Assembly: GCA_002368155.1 (NCBI GenBank)
Contig: AP018180.1
Coordinates: 5,970,908 to 6,034,907, forward strand
Origin: Nostoc carneum NIES-2107
Lineage (GTDB): Bacteria > Cyanobacteriota > Cyanobacteriia > Cyanobacteriales > Nostocaceae
DNA length: 64,000 nt
Direction: 5' to 3'
In this document: one piece after another, positions 9,498-19,197 of the stretch
Numbering within the stretch: the stretch's first letter is position 1
Layout of the letters: each line of letters starts with the position of its first letter
Made by a program: the position numbers and the translations under genes
Notes under the pieces: generated by a model
Told to the model about the DNA's origin: nothing
The model's input: only the letters and a program-made list of their open reading frames with translations
Database searches by the model: none

Positions 9498-10328
9498 TCA
9501 ATTCATAGGCTGCTCCACAGGTTTGTGAGTGTTCGCTGAATCTATCAGTAACCGAATTTTAATTTCTTGGTAAAACTCCTCTTGCAATAGCTCTACTTTG
9601 GATTGAGCTGATAGCAGTAGCAGTGCCCAGAATACGCTAACTAAGTGGCTATGTGGTGATGTATGAGCAGAGCCATTTTCGTATGGCTGTTTACTCTCGA
9701 CCCATAACTCCACAAGCTGTTCCAAATTCAAATAATTTTGTTCCAAATGTAATTTTTGTGCCGACAGATGTAATACTTGCTCTAGTTCTCCAGCTACTTC
9801 CGTCAAATTTTCTTGGTGTGCCAGTTCTAGCGCGGCTCGCATACTTTGCACGGTAGGCTGACGGCGAGGACGGACTGGTTTATTCGTTTTTTGGACAAGT
9901 TTGAGCTGGTTCGCCATGATCTGCAATTGCTCAATTAATTCTTGCAGAGTCACACGACGTTTGGGTGGTGGCATTGCAGCTGGACGACGACGCAAGTGAT
10001 GCTCTAAAGGCAGACGGTTAACGGGGTGTAATAACCCATTTTCGTTTTCTAGCAGTGCGTCATCAAGTATCAGTTCTTGTTCATCTGCGGCTGATTGTAA
10101 TTGCATCAAGGTGTTGGCTTTGAATAACACCAACATTGATGCTGATAAAAAAGCTTGTCCAGATTGAGATAAATCGGCTTCATAGCCTCTAGCTGTGGCC
10201 TGCGGTGCCATTAGTTCTAAATAACGGTCAATTACCTCAATTACCTGAACATCCCAAGGATCAATTTCTCCTTGTTCAGCTTGCTTGATCAGAAGTGTAA
10301 TTGTTTCTAATAGCTCGGACGCATCCAT
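9498..10328 (-). CDS. scpA: Segregation and condensation protein A
   Basis: A 276-aa ScpA (kleisin) protein. The N-terminal helix LLETITLLIKQAEQGEIDPWDVQVIEVIDRYL is the SMC-neck binding region, and SQSGQAFLSASMLVLFKANTLM follows. The C-terminal winged-helix segment (VFWALLLLSAQSKVELLQEEFYQEIKI) is the site that binds the SMC head. It links the SMC heads and binds ScpB in chromosome condensation. No scpB or smc is adjacent. Length and motif order are normal for cyanobacterial ScpA. Confidence 0.9.
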   Translation of the reverse strand: MDASELLETITLLIKQAEQGEIDPWDVQVIEVIDRYLELMAPQATARGYEADLSQSGQAFLSASMLVLFKANTLMQLQSAADEQELILDDALLENENGLLHPVNRLPLEHHLRRRPAAMPPPKRRVTLQELIEQLQIMANQLKLVQKTNKPVRPRRQPTVQSMRAALELAHQENLTEVAGELEQVLHLSAQKLHLEQNYLNLEQLVELWVESKQPYENGSAHTSPHSHLVSVFWALLLLSAQSKVELLQEEFYQEIKIRLLIDSANTHKPVEQPMN

Positions 10329-10805
10329 TAATTAATTTTGAGTAATTAAGTTAAAAAGTGCCTAACTTTAGCACTGGATTTATTGGGCAAGAATTACTTG
10401 CTGGTATTGTAGATAAAAATTAGCACAGGTCTTACCTATCTCATTCAATTAGAATATTTTGTAATAAATGATACTTAATAACTAGCAAGCAATTACTTTT
10501 ATTCTCATTGTGAATGGTAATTTTCGATTGTGCAAGTTTGGTTTTGTAGAATTTTGGATAATACATTTATTGCACCCGGAAAGTCAAATAGTATAATTCT
10601 CACCATAATCGATGAAGTATAACATGAGGTTTTTAGACTTTCAAATAAGTAAATAACGTAATTTAAAATACTTTATTTATCTAAAATTTTCAGTAAATAT
10701 GGCAGTTTTTTTAATTTTTTAAATAATTTGATATTTTACCTCTTCGATATTTTCCACACTCTGAGGTTTACCAATTACCAATTACCAATTACCCATGACC
10801 CATTT
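10329..10805. other. AT-rich spacer, 477 bp, no gene seen
   Basis: An AT-rich spacer between two leftward genes. Near its left end are several A/T tracts. Near 10768-10800 are CAATTACC heptamers. I see no open frame, tRNA fold or clear terminator. Confidence 0.6.
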
Positions 10806-11912
10806 CTAACTTTTACTTTCTTCATCAAAGTCAGATGTGTAATTATTAATAGAAAAATGTGATACAAAGTTACCAGATTCACCACTTTTTAGCGCATCAA
10901 ATGTGCCTTTAATAGTGCCAGCAATAGGAACAGCGACGAGCGTTCCTAGTAAACCAGCTATTTCAAAACCCATTAAGATTGCTACAAAAATCCAGATGGG
11001 ATTGAGTCCAATAAAATCACCTAGTAATTTAGGCGCTAATAAGTTATCTTTAACCTGCTGTAAGAGAATTGCTGACAAAGCAACTTGCAATGCTAACCAC
11101 CAATTTTGGAGCAGTACTAGGATTGTGACTAAACCAATGCCAAGAGTTGCACCCACAAAGGGAATCAGTTCGCCTATGCCAATAACTATGGCAAATAGTA
11201 AGGCGAATGGTACCCTCAGAACTAGAAAAATTGGTGTTAGAGTCACTACCATAAATAGACCTAACAACAACTGACTAAGGAAAAAGTTCTGAAAATTTAA
11301 TCGTAAGGATGTTGTTAAAGGAATTCTAATATTAGATGGTAACAGACTGACCAAACCAGCCCAGACGCGATCGCCATAGATCAGCATATAAAACGCTAGC
11401 ACGACCACGAGTACAACATTGAGTATTCCGGAGAGCAGTGTGCCGGCAAATCCCACCGCACCCGAAGCTAACTGCTGCACCAAATTTTGGATATTAGCAT
11501 TAATTTGATTAGCCACTATTTGCAAATTTATGGGTAATCGCCGCTGTTTTGCCAAAGCCTCAACATGTTCGAGATTTCTTTGACTGCTAGTTAACCAATC
11601 AGGAATTTTATTTAAAAGTTGAATTGTTTGGTCAAGTAGCATGGGTACTAATGTGACACCCAAAATCACTACTAATGTAAAGGTGACCAGCAAAACAATA
11701 ATCACCGCCTGAGTGTGGGTGATGCGTGCGCGTTTAAAGAACTGCACCGGATAATTTAATAAAAAAGCCAGAATTGCCGCAGAACTGAGGATAGTGATGG
11801 GATGCTGGAAATAGTGAAACACTACCGACAATAACCACACATTAAGAGCGATAATCGGGCCGCTCAGACCATAAATTAATAAACTTTGAAGGGAGGCTGA
11901 ACGGCGGATCAT
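10806..11912 (-). CDS. AI-2E family transporter (PerM-like permease)
   Basis: A 368-aa integral membrane protein with about eight hydrophobic segments. It has the family layout of two N-terminal helices, a hydrophilic stretch (residues ~95-145) and a C-terminal membrane block containing IGELIPFVGATLGIG and the VKDNLLAPKLLGDFIGLNPIWIF motif. Members have been linked to autoinducer-2 export or to Na+/H+ antiport. Cyanobacterial members are uncharacterised to my knowledge, so only the family is assigned. Confidence 0.88.
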   Translation of the reverse strand: MIRRSASLQSLLIYGLSGPIIALNVWLLSVVFHYFQHPITILSSAAILAFLLNYPVQFFKRARITHTQAVIIVLLVTFTLVVILGVTLVPMLLDQTIQLLNKIPDWLTSSQRNLEHVEALAKQRRLPINLQIVANQINANIQNLVQQLASGAVGFAGTLLSGILNVVLVVVLAFYMLIYGDRVWAGLVSLLPSNIRIPLTTSLRLNFQNFFLSQLLLGLFMVVTLTPIFLVLRVPFALLFAIVIGIGELIPFVGATLGIGLVTILVLLQNWWLALQVALSAILLQQVKDNLLAPKLLGDFIGLNPIWIFVAILMGFEIAGLLGTLVAVPIAGTIKGTFDALKSGESGNFVSHFSINNYTSDFDEESKS

Positions 11913-12131
11913 ATCAATTTTGGATTTTGGATATTAGATTGAAAGTCTTTACCAAAAAGCTGCTCTGGCAATCTCAGACAATATTATTTATCCCAATTTG
12001 GTATCAGATGCAATATTTTTTCCCAATTTCTCGAAAAAAGTTGTTCAAAAGGTGTTGGCGCTGATTATAAAAGATATTTTGAATAAAGACATCTACAAAA
12101 GCTGATCTTAATACCAGGGACGTACATCACC

Positions 12132-12776
12132 ATGAATCAAACCATTGCTGACCTTCGCAAAGACTACACTTTACAAGATTTGAGCGAAACTGAGGTTAGC
12201 CCTAATCCTTTTATACAATTTAAACAATGGTTCGATCAGGCGCTAGCGGCCCAACTTCCTGAACCTAATGCCATGACTTTGGCTACAGCTATGCCAGACG
12301 GTAAGCCGTCGGCCAGAATGGTACTACTGAAAAATTTTGATGAGCAAGGCTTTGTCTTCTTTACCAACTATAACAGCCGTAAAGGTCAAGAACTAGCAGA
12401 AAACCCGCAAGCTGCATTAGTGTTTTGGTGGGCGGAATTAGAACGCCAAGTTCGCATTACAGGACAGGTAGAGAGAGTTTCGGAGGCTGAGTCAGATCAA
12501 TATTTTTACAGCCGTCCTGAAAATAGTCGTTTAGGTGCATGGGCTTCTAATCAAAGTGAGGTTATAGAAAGCCGAGAAGTTTTAGAGCAGCGCTTGCAAG
12601 AATTGCAGGACAAGTATGAAAATCAGGAGATTCCTCGGCCTGGGAATTGGGGAGGCTTACGTGTCATTCCCACAGAAATTGAGTTTTGGCAAGGCCGCCC
12701 CAGTCGCTTACACGATCGCCTGCTTTATACTCGTTTAGATAATGGCGATTGGAAAATTGAGCGTTTATCTCCTTAA
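12132..12776 (+). CDS. pdxH: Pyridoxamine 5'-phosphate oxidase
   Basis: A 214-aa FMN enzyme that oxidises pyridoxine or pyridoxamine phosphate to pyridoxal phosphate. Motifs: the N-terminal [22 protein letters not shown]-binding [42 protein letters not shown] and the C-terminal [16 protein letters not shown]...WKIERLSP with the substrate-binding arginines. Length is standard. It stands alone, with a dispersed palindrome 10 bp past the stop that may act as its terminator. Confidence 0.95.
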   Translation: MNQTIADLRKDYTLQDLSETEVSPNPFIQFKQWFDQALAAQLPEPNAMTLATAMPDGKPSARMVLLKNFDEQGFVFFTNYNSRKGQELAENPQAALVFWWAELERQVRITGQVERVSEAESDQYFYSRPENSRLGAWASNQSEVIESREVLEQRLQELQDKYENQEIPRPGNWGGLRVIPTEIEFWQGRPSRLHDRLLYTRLDNGDWKIERLSP

Positions 12777-12785
12777 TTAAGTAGG

Positions 12786-12809
12786 AGAGACGCGATTAAT
12801 CGCGTCTCT
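12786..12809. repeat. Dispersed palindrome, copy 2
   Basis: A perfect 24-bp palindrome (AGAGACGCGATT then AATCGCGTCTCT) just after pdxH. It belongs to the same family as the copies at 528, 14064, 18123 and 43343. Confidence 0.8.
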
Positions 12810-12906
12810 ACAAGAGTCCAAAGTTAAAAACTCACTTGGACTTGTCAACACTAGTCGCCTCTCTCGCTAGAGACTCTATTCTCATCTCAGAACTCAGCAC
12901 TCAGCA

Positions 12907-13830
12907 CTATTCTGATACTGCTGGTTTTGGCGCAAACTGCAGTCTGGGATCGGGCATAAATGTATATCTGAGATAGATTCCACCCCAGACAAACAAAGCA
13001 ATTAGCAACGCACCAATACCAAGGGGGCTAGGAAGCCAAAAAACGACTTCTATGTGGTTGAGTTCACCAGTTCTTAGCTTCCACACGAGTTGATTATTAA
13101 TCTTTTCTGGCTCAATAGGATTTTCACCAATGGGGATGTTTTGCGCTCCTAGTGGGGTTTTTAAACTAAAATCCAAATCGAGAATTGAACCTGCGTTGGC
13201 TAAAACATTACCATCACTAGCAATTAGCGAGAGCGATCGCAAATCTAAATCATAAATTAAGCGATCACGTACCAATAGTAAAAAGTTGTTCTCCTCAATG
13301 AGTAAGTTAGATTCAACTTTTGGCAGTTCTGAGTCAGATTCAGCGGCTACAGGCTCAGTGTTTTGATTGATGTGGGAGCTAAAAAACTCATTAAATTTTG
13401 CTTGTAATTCTTGCCCATTAGTGAAAGGAATTGTCACAATCACTTCTTCAGGCGAAATCCGCTTGGTTTTGCCTTCCAGTTTCCGGGCGCGACGTTCTAT
13501 ACTATTTAACCATTCATAAACATAGTCGCCACTAAAACTGGTGAGCCTTTCTCCTAATTTAATATGCTGCACCAATTCTCCATGATTGGAGTTGCTAAAG
13601 TTCATGCCCACGTCATACTGCACACAACCAGTTAACAGTAAGGATGCTAAGACGACTACCCACAAAATCGGTTTTGGTGTTTTGGCGTTGCTGCTGTTTT
13701 GGGACAAAGAAAAGATGGAGTTAATTGATTTATGACCAGCAAATTCTGTTAACAATTCTCTTGTTTTTATAACAAAACTTAATGGTCTCATTAACAAGTT
13801 GAGAACTTTTCCTAGATATGAAGAATTCAT
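12907..13830 (-). CDS. DUF3153-type membrane-anchored lipoprotein
   Basis: A 307-aa protein with an N-terminal hydrophobic segment ending in a lipobox-like LLLTGC at about residue 69. An extracytoplasmic domain follows (VQYDVGMNFSNSNHGELVQHIKLGERL). A C-terminal transmembrane helix is near residues 270-290 (LPSPLGIGALLIALFVWGGIYL). This is the layout of cyanobacterial DUF3153 proteins, of unknown function. The start used is the ATG at 13830; the frame opens one codon earlier with TTG. The unusually long cytoplasmic N-terminus before the lipobox suggests the true start could be further in. Confidence 0.75.
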   Translation of the reverse strand: MNSSYLGKVLNLLMRPLSFVIKTRELLTEFAGHKSINSIFSLSQNSSNAKTPKPILWVVVLASLLLTGCVQYDVGMNFSNSNHGELVQHIKLGERLTSFSGDYVYEWLNSIERRARKLEGKTKRISPEEVIVTIPFTNGQELQAKFNEFFSSHINQNTEPVAAESDSELPKVESNLLIEENNFLLLVRDRLIYDLDLRSLSLIASDGNVLANAGSILDLDFSLKTPLGAQNIPIGENPIEPEKINNQLVWKLRTGELNHIEVVFWLPSPLGIGALLIALFVWGGIYLRYTFMPDPRLQFAPKPAVSE

Positions 13831-14063
13831 CAATAATTAGTCTCCGCGAGTATCAGATTTTCAAGGAAGAAGGATAAAGTATGAGGGCTAAAGTATGAAA
13901 TTAACCCAAAGATAAATGAATAGAGCCTAAATATTGAAAAAATTTCATCTTTCATCCTTTAAACTTCATCCTTTTCAATCCCAATCGATATTTTCCCACC
14001 TGAGAGATCCAGATAGAAAATCAACATCCAAAAGTTTTAAACTTTGGACTTTTGACTTTTGTA

Positions 14064-14085
14064 CAGACGCGATTAATCGCGTCTC
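14064..14085. repeat. Dispersed palindrome, copy 3
   Basis: AGACGCGATT and AATCGCGTCT arms in the spacer between two leftward genes. It belongs to the same family as copies at 528, 12786, 18123 and 43343. Confidence 0.8.
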
Positions 14086-14100
14086 GGTGACTTTTGACAA

Positions 14101-14619
14101 TTAAACATTTAGCCAAACCAAGTATCCCAGAATTACCCCGATGACAATTAACGCCAGCCAAATAAAGCGGTTATCTTTGGTATTGACTTGGCTGAGATCC
14201 ACAAATTCCGGTTCCGGTTTTTTGGTGCTAGCAGCTGGGCGTGGCTTGACAGATATCCGTACTTGTGATTCGTTTTCGGGTAATTTACCCAAATCGGGAA
14301 TTTCTGTCATCCACTCGCTGGGTCTTTTCAGCTTCGGTGCTTTTAAGATGTAGAGTAAATGCCGGGCTTGTTTGTTGGTTTCTGAGTAGGGATGGCGTTT
14401 GAGTTGTTCGCAAAGAGCGATCGCATCCTCTGTTCTTCCCGCAGCTTCATAAGCGGTTACCAGCCAAATTTGCACTTCGCCCCCAAAGCGAGAATTACCA
14501 GACAAGAGGGCGCTGGCTTTTTCCAGATTCTCCACAGCTTCTCGGTATTGCCCATTTTCAAAAGCAACTCTCCCTGCTTGGTAGCGAGATCTGGCTAGTT
14601 CTAAACTTTCTGCATTCAC
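14101..14619 (-). CDS. TPR-containing membrane-anchored protein, 172 aa
   Basis: Residues about 5-75 form two tetratricopeptide-like helical hairpins (ARSRYQAGRVAFENGQYREA; then IWLVTAYEAAGRTEDAIALC). A Pro/Lys-rich linker and a C-terminal transmembrane helix (FIWLALIVIGVILGYLVWLNV) follow. It probably scaffolds protein contacts at a membrane, with the TPR on the cytoplasmic face. The start codon is GTG. No partner gene is adjacent. The following 376-bp spacer (14620-14995) shows no named element. Confidence 0.75.
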   Translation of the reverse strand: MNAESLELARSRYQAGRVAFENGQYREAVENLEKASALLSGNSRFGGEVQIWLVTAYEAAGRTEDAIALCEQLKRHPYSETNKQARHLLYILKAPKLKRPSEWMTEIPDLGKLPENESQVRISVKPRPAASTKKPEPEFVDLSQVNTKDNRFIWLALIVIGVILGYLVWLNV

Positions 14620-14995
14620 GTTCTGTACACACTTCAGTAGTTCTTAAATTTATTGTGCCAATGTCAGCAATCATTGGGAAATGTTTTCGGGGTATATAGC
14701 ACAGATGAACTACCCCTATCTTTAGATGGATGTGGAATTTCACGAGACTAGCTAAAATTTTTATGAAAATAGTTACCTGTGCTTTTTCAATATTTCTTAA
14801 TCACCGCAGCAGTACTAAAGATGCACTACTGAGGTATGTTAAAAATTGCACACTAACATTGATGGAAAAATCATTTTCTTAGTCAGCACTGAAGTACTGA
14901 TCAGAAATCCATAAAAAGTTAGTAAATCAATCATTCAGATACCAACAATCAGCAGCTACTGAAAATTTCAGTCGATCAAACTGGGGAAGCAAAAT

Positions 14996-15433
14996 ATGGC
15001 TAATATTAAAGATTTACAACGGAATTGGCTGGGTGCAGGCCTCACTCTGGCATTACTCGGCGCTACTATTGCCCCTGCTGCTGCTCAGTCGGTGATTATT
15101 ATTAATGGTGGAAGGCAAACACACTTAGATGATTCATTTGGATATAGGAATAATAGGTATAATCATATACGTGTAAATCCTGTGAGAGGGAGAACGCATT
15201 GGGATAATAATTACCGCTATCGCCAACGCACTGATTACCGTTATCCCACAACTACCATCTACACTTATCCACAATATCGTCAGAATAATATCTATCCGGG
15301 TGTAAATACGCCTTCTGTAGTTAACCCCATCTTCCGCAACTCAACAATCAGAAATCCAGTATTTGACCGTCATCCTGGATATAATCAACCATTCAGAGGG
15401 CGATCGCAAGTCAATATACTTTATCCTTGGTAA
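14996..15433 (+). CDS. Secreted Asn/Tyr/Arg-rich hypothetical protein
   Basis: A 145-aa protein with a clear signal peptide (hydrophobic LGAGLTLALLGATIAPAAAQ, cleavage after AAA or AQ). The mature part is rich in N, Y, R and T with loosely repeated segments (RYNHIRVNPVRGRTHWDNNYRY) and no cysteines. It is likely periplasmic or exported. I recognise no family. A GGGGAAG sequence lies shortly before the ATG. Confidence 0.7.
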   Translation: MANIKDLQRNWLGAGLTLALLGATIAPAAAQSVIIINGGRQTHLDDSFGYRNNRYNHIRVNPVRGRTHWDNNYRYRQRTDYRYPTTTIYTYPQYRQNNIYPGVNTPSVVNPIFRNSTIRNPVFDRHPGYNQPFRGRSQVNILYPW

Positions 15434-15439
15434 TTTTAT

Positions 15440-15460
15440 GGTTGGGCAAACTGCCCAACC
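15440..15460. terminator. Bidirectional hairpin between convergent genes
   Basis: GGTTGGGCAaacTGCCCAACC is a perfect 9-bp stem with a 3-base loop in the 36-bp gap between the secreted-protein gene and argB, which converge here. A TTTTA stretch precedes it. Confidence 0.7.
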
Positions 15461-15469
15461 AATAGCTAA

Positions 15470-16363
15470 TCAACCTCTAAATTGGGAACCAAGAATCATA
15501 GTTCCAATCCCCACATCAGTAAAGATTTCCAATAGCAAAGCATGGGGAATACGACCATCAATTATATGTGCAGCCTTGACTCCTTGAGCAAGCGATCGCA
15601 CACAACAATTGACCTTCGGAATCATCCCCCCACTAACTACACCCGTGGCGATTAAATCTCTCGCTTCGGGTATATCCACTTTGGGAATCAAAGTCGAAGG
15701 ATCTTTGTAATCTTTTAAAATACCCCTGGTATCAGTCAGTAAAATCAACTTTTCTGCACCTAAAGCGGCGGCTATTTCCCCAGCGATGGTATCAGCATTA
15801 ATGTTATAAGCTTGTCCTGTCTCGTCGGCGGCGACACTAGACACAACCGGAATATAGCCATTACTAGCTAGAGTTTCTAAAATTTTGATATTGACATTAC
15901 TGACTTCCCCAACAAAACCGATACCCTCTTGACCTTGGGGGCGGGCTGTGATGAGATTACCATCTTTACCGCAGAGTCCCACAGCCAAACCACCAGCTTG
16001 GTTAATCAGTTCAACAATTTCCTTATTAACTCGGCCCACCAATACCATTTCCACAACATCCATTGTGGGCGCATCAGTGACTCGCAAACCATTCTTAAAT
16101 TGCGGTTCAATTCCCAGCTTATCTAACCAACTGTTAATTTCCGGGCCGCCACCGTGGACTAAAATCGGGCGCAAGCCGACGCAGGATAAGAAGACAATAT
16201 CGCGGATTACCTGATCTTTGAGGGTGCTATCTTTCATCGCCGCACCGCCATATTTTACAACAACAGTACGTCCAGTGAACTGTTGAATATAAGGCAGAGC
16301 TTCGCTAAGCACCTGTACACGAGTGGCTTCAGTTTGCCTAATATACTCAGTATCGTTGACCAT
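15470..16363 (-). CDS. argB: Acetylglutamate kinase
   Basis: A 297-aa amino-acid kinase family protein that phosphorylates N-acetylglutamate in arginine synthesis. Motifs: [11 protein letters not shown] (ATP site), [13 protein letters not shown] (substrate loop), [18 protein letters not shown] and [10 protein letters not shown]. In cyanobacteria this enzyme is the target of PII (GlnB), which relieves arginine inhibition. The N-terminal helix before residue 25, typical of the arginine-sensitive hexameric form, is present. The start is the ATG at 16363. Confidence 0.96.
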   Translation of the reverse strand: MVNDTEYIRQTEATRVQVLSEALPYIQQFTGRTVVVKYGGAAMKDSTLKDQVIRDIVFLSCVGLRPILVHGGGPEINSWLDKLGIEPQFKNGLRVTDAPTMDVVEMVLVGRVNKEIVELINQAGGLAVGLCGKDGNLITARPQGQEGIGFVGEVSNVNIKILETLASNGYIPVVSSVAADETGQAYNINADTIAGEIAAALGAEKLILLTDTRGILKDYKDPSTLIPKVDIPEARDLIATGVVSGGMIPKVNCCVRSLAQGVKAAHIIDGRIPHALLLEIFTDVGIGTMILGSQFRG

Positions 16364-16429
16364 TACGAGGAGCTTGTAAGACTTAAAACCTATGCAGTCA
16401 GTGTAGAAGACTTTGGAACTGGTAACAAT

Positions 16430-16590
16430 GGGGAATGGGTAATGGGTAATGGGTAATGGGTAATGGGTAATGGGTAATGGGTAATGGGTAATGGGTAATT
16501 GGTAATTGGTGTTTCTTCTTAATCCCCAGTCCCCAGTCCTCAGTCCCTAATCCCCAGTCCCCAGTCCCCAATCCCTAATCCCCAGTCCCC
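16430..16590. repeat. Heptameric repeats (AATGGGT)n then (CCCCAGT)n
   Basis: About ten near-identical tandem TGGGTAA units run from 16430 to 16505, followed by CCCCAGT/CCCTAAT-type heptamers to 16590. They lie in the divergent spacer between argB and the solute-binding protein gene. This array is the most regular of the window and likely varies in copy number between strains. Confidence 0.9.
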
Positions 16591-16699
16591 GCGATCGCGG
16601 TAAGCTGTTATTGAGTTGCAGGTTTGCCTATTCTCTTCGTTCTGATTGTATTTAGTAGAGAAAATGCCAACTCTACTGAGCAATCTATATCAATAACTT

Positions 16700-18103
16700 A
16701 TGAATTCTCAGAAAGAAATTAAGCTGCTAATTTTATCTCTGCTGTGTACTGTTGGTGTATTAGGTTTGGGCTTGTGGTTGTGGAATCAATTTTCTGGTAA
16801 CAGCTTGACTTCCTTAATACCTGGGAATAGTTCGCAACCAGGTAACGGAGGTTCTCAATCACAGCGGATCAGTTTAGGCGGGAAAATTTTAGTGGCTGCT
16901 GATACGAGTGCTGATAAAGAAGCTGGAGTACAAGCTTTTGCGAAAGGCGATTTTGCTACTGCTAGCAATAAGTTAAAATCATCACTGCAAAAACACCGCA
17001 ACGATCCAGAAAGCTTAATTTATTTAAATAATTCACAGATAAAAAATACTAATTCCTTGAAAATTGCCGTGAGTGTACCTATCGGCGGGAATTTAGATGT
17101 GGCAAAAGAAATTCTGCGGGGTGTCGCTCAGGCTCAAGATGAAGTCAATCGTAGCGGTGGCATCAATGGTAAACTTTTGCAGGTAGCGATCGCTAACGAT
17201 GATAATGAGGCTAACCAAGCTCAACAGATTGCCAAGCAATTTGTCCAAGACACCACTATTCTGGCTGTAGTAGGACATAACTCTAGTAATGCTTCGATTG
17301 CGGCTGCACCAATTTACCAAGAGGGGGGATTAGTGATGATTTCTCCCAGCAGCACAGCGCAAAATCTTTCTGGTATTGGTAATTATATATTTCGCACTGT
17401 TCCTAGTAATGGCTCATTTGCTGCTAGCCTGGCGAATTACACTATTAAAACGGCACGTAAAAACAATATTGCTATTTGTGCAGACTCAAAATCAATTGAT
17501 ACTCAATCTTTCAAGGATGAGTTTATCAAAGGTATAGTTGCTGGCGGTGGTAAAGTTAACCCTACAAATTGCGATGTTGCTGCGGCTGATTTTAATCCCA
17601 GCGCCTTGATTTCCCAATTCATCAGCAGTGGTGCAGATAGCTTAGTTTTAGCGCCTCATGTCGATAGAATTAACAAAGCTTTAGATTTAGCAGCGGCAAA
17701 TAACGGTAAATTAACACTATTCGCTAGCCCCACACTGTACACATTCCAAACGCTACAGGTGGGAAAAAGTGATGTGAATGGCTTAGTTTTAGCTATACCT
17801 TGGCATCCGCAAGCAATTCCAGGTAATCCTTTTCCGCAAAATGCAGTGAAACTTTGGGGCGGAAATGTGAATTGGCGAACCGCTACAGCTTATGATGCGA
17901 CAATTGCGATCGCTAAAGGTTTACAACAAGATAGCACCCGCGATGGCTTAGAAAAAGCGCTGCATAGTCCCAGCCTAGTTGCTAATGGTGCTACAGGTAA
18001 AATTCAATTTTTACCATCAGGCGATCGCAATGGCACAGCAGTTTTAGTTAAAATCCAACCTAGCAATAAATCTGCGACTGGTTATGACTTTATACCATTG
18101 TAG
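16700..18103 (+). CDS. ABC-type branched-chain amino-acid-like solute-binding protein
   Basis: The 467-aa product has an N-terminal membrane anchor (LLILSLLCTVGVLGLGLWLW), a short TPR-like segment (about 75-105: GVQAFAKGDFATASNKLKSS) and a type I periplasmic binding fold (about 120-460). The latter includes VSVPIGGNLDVAKEILRGVAQAQDEVN, VVGHNSSNASIAAAPIYQEGG and VMISPSSTAQNL. This is the LivJ/Leu-Ile-Val receptor-like family. No permease or ATPase genes are adjacent, so it may be a sensor or an orphan binding protein. The ligand is unknown. Confidence 0.85.
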   Translation: MNSQKEIKLLILSLLCTVGVLGLGLWLWNQFSGNSLTSLIPGNSSQPGNGGSQSQRISLGGKILVAADTSADKEAGVQAFAKGDFATASNKLKSSLQKHRNDPESLIYLNNSQIKNTNSLKIAVSVPIGGNLDVAKEILRGVAQAQDEVNRSGGINGKLLQVAIANDDNEANQAQQIAKQFVQDTTILAVVGHNSSNASIAAAPIYQEGGLVMISPSSTAQNLSGIGNYIFRTVPSNGSFAASLANYTIKTARKNNIAICADSKSIDTQSFKDEFIKGIVAGGGKVNPTNCDVAAADFNPSALISQFISSGADSLVLAPHVDRINKALDLAAANNGKLTLFASPTLYTFQTLQVGKSDVNGLVLAIPWHPQAIPGNPFPQNAVKLWGGNVNWRTATAYDATIAIAKGLQQDSTRDGLEKALHSPSLVANGATGKIQFLPSGDRNGTAVLVKIQPSNKSATGYDFIPL

Positions 18104-18122
18104 TGCTGAGTCGTGAGTTGCA

Positions 18123-18146
18123 ACAGACGCGATTAATCGCGTCTGT
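18123..18146. repeat. Dispersed palindrome, copy 4
   Basis: A perfect 24-bp palindrome (ACAGACGCGATT then AATCGCGTCTGT) 20 bp past the stop of the solute-binding protein gene. It is the best-conserved copy of the family seen at 528, 12786, 14064 and 43343. Confidence 0.8.
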
Positions 18147-18257
18147 ACAAGATTGCTGAGTAATTTAATTTATGAAAATTCTGCAAAATATTCCAACCTA
18201 TCAACCTAGATTCTGCCAGTATTTTGTAATTACGAATTACGAATTACGCATTCAAAT

Positions 18258-18905
18258 TTATTTAAATTGATCAGGTAAATCTTGAGATTTAGTCAGAATA
18301 AATAAACTACCATCTCCACCACGCCCAATTCTTAAAGTTTCATCTAAATAAGTAATATCTAGGGTTGGAAGCCTACCTTTAGGATTACTAGCTGGAACAA
18401 CTTTAAATGGGTTGAGTTGAGGGGTATTAATACCAAGAATTTTTTCAATTGATAAGTAGCGTTTTTCAAAATTGACTTGGATACGTTTGTCCGGTAGATT
18501 CGATAAATCTTCTGGGACAGGCTCAAAGCTAGCTGCAACTTTCACGTATCCTGATATAATTTTCAAAGGATGTTGCACAAAAGCTATATTGAAGAACGAT
18601 TTATTAGCAACATTAATTACTTGATATACTTTACCTACTTTTAACCCTAATGGTAGAGAAGCTAAAGCCCGAATTTCTCTAGCAGTGGAGTATTTCAATA
18701 ACCAAGTTCCATTTAGCAGAGAAATAGCATTAAGCAGAGGTTTGGGATTAGGATTAATACTTTCGAGTTCTGTTGTTAATTTTTCAATTTCTGCAGCAGT
18801 ATTTTCGTTGATCTCTACATTGGTAACGTGAGAACTATCACCGTGCTTTTGAATTTTATCAAGCTGCGCTAGAAATTGTTCTTTAAGGGTTAGTTGAGTA
18901 TTCAA
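18258..18905 (-). CDS. PAP/fibrillin (plastoglobulin-type) family protein
   Basis: A 215-aa protein with the PAP/fibrillin lipocalin-like pattern: LLNGTWLLKYSTAREIRALASLP near residues 63-85, internal strands, and the C-terminal YLDETLRIGRGGDGSLFILTK. Family members associate with thylakoid or plastoglobule lipids and are linked to photoprotection. The start is TTG at 18905 with a GGAG sequence about 11 bases upstream; no nearby ATG fits. Confidence 0.88.
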   Translation of the reverse strand: MNTQLTLKEQFLAQLDKIQKHGDSSHVTNVEINENTAAEIEKLTTELESINPNPKPLLNAISLLNGTWLLKYSTAREIRALASLPLGLKVGKVYQVINVANKSFFNIAFVQHPLKIISGYVKVAASFEPVPEDLSNLPDKRIQVNFEKRYLSIEKILGINTPQLNPFKVVPASNPKGRLPTLDITYLDETLRIGRGGDGSLFILTKSQDLPDQFK

Positions 18906-19197
18906 GGTTATTGATTCTCCTTTGATAGCACTATTAGTATGGATGATGCTTTACAGCTAAATCTCATTATCTCTAAGTCCCCAATCCTTTCATAGCCGTA
19001 ACACATCCTAACTAAGATTCACTTGATAAATACTTTATCTATTATAAATTTTGTCTGCGTTCATAAATGCTAAAACCTCGAATTTTTGAGACATCCTGAA
19101 AAATTCGAGGTTTAAATGTAGGAATAAAGACATTATATTGTTGTAAATACTGCAAGGACACAAAAAATATTACAACTCCAATAATATTGCCGAGTTT

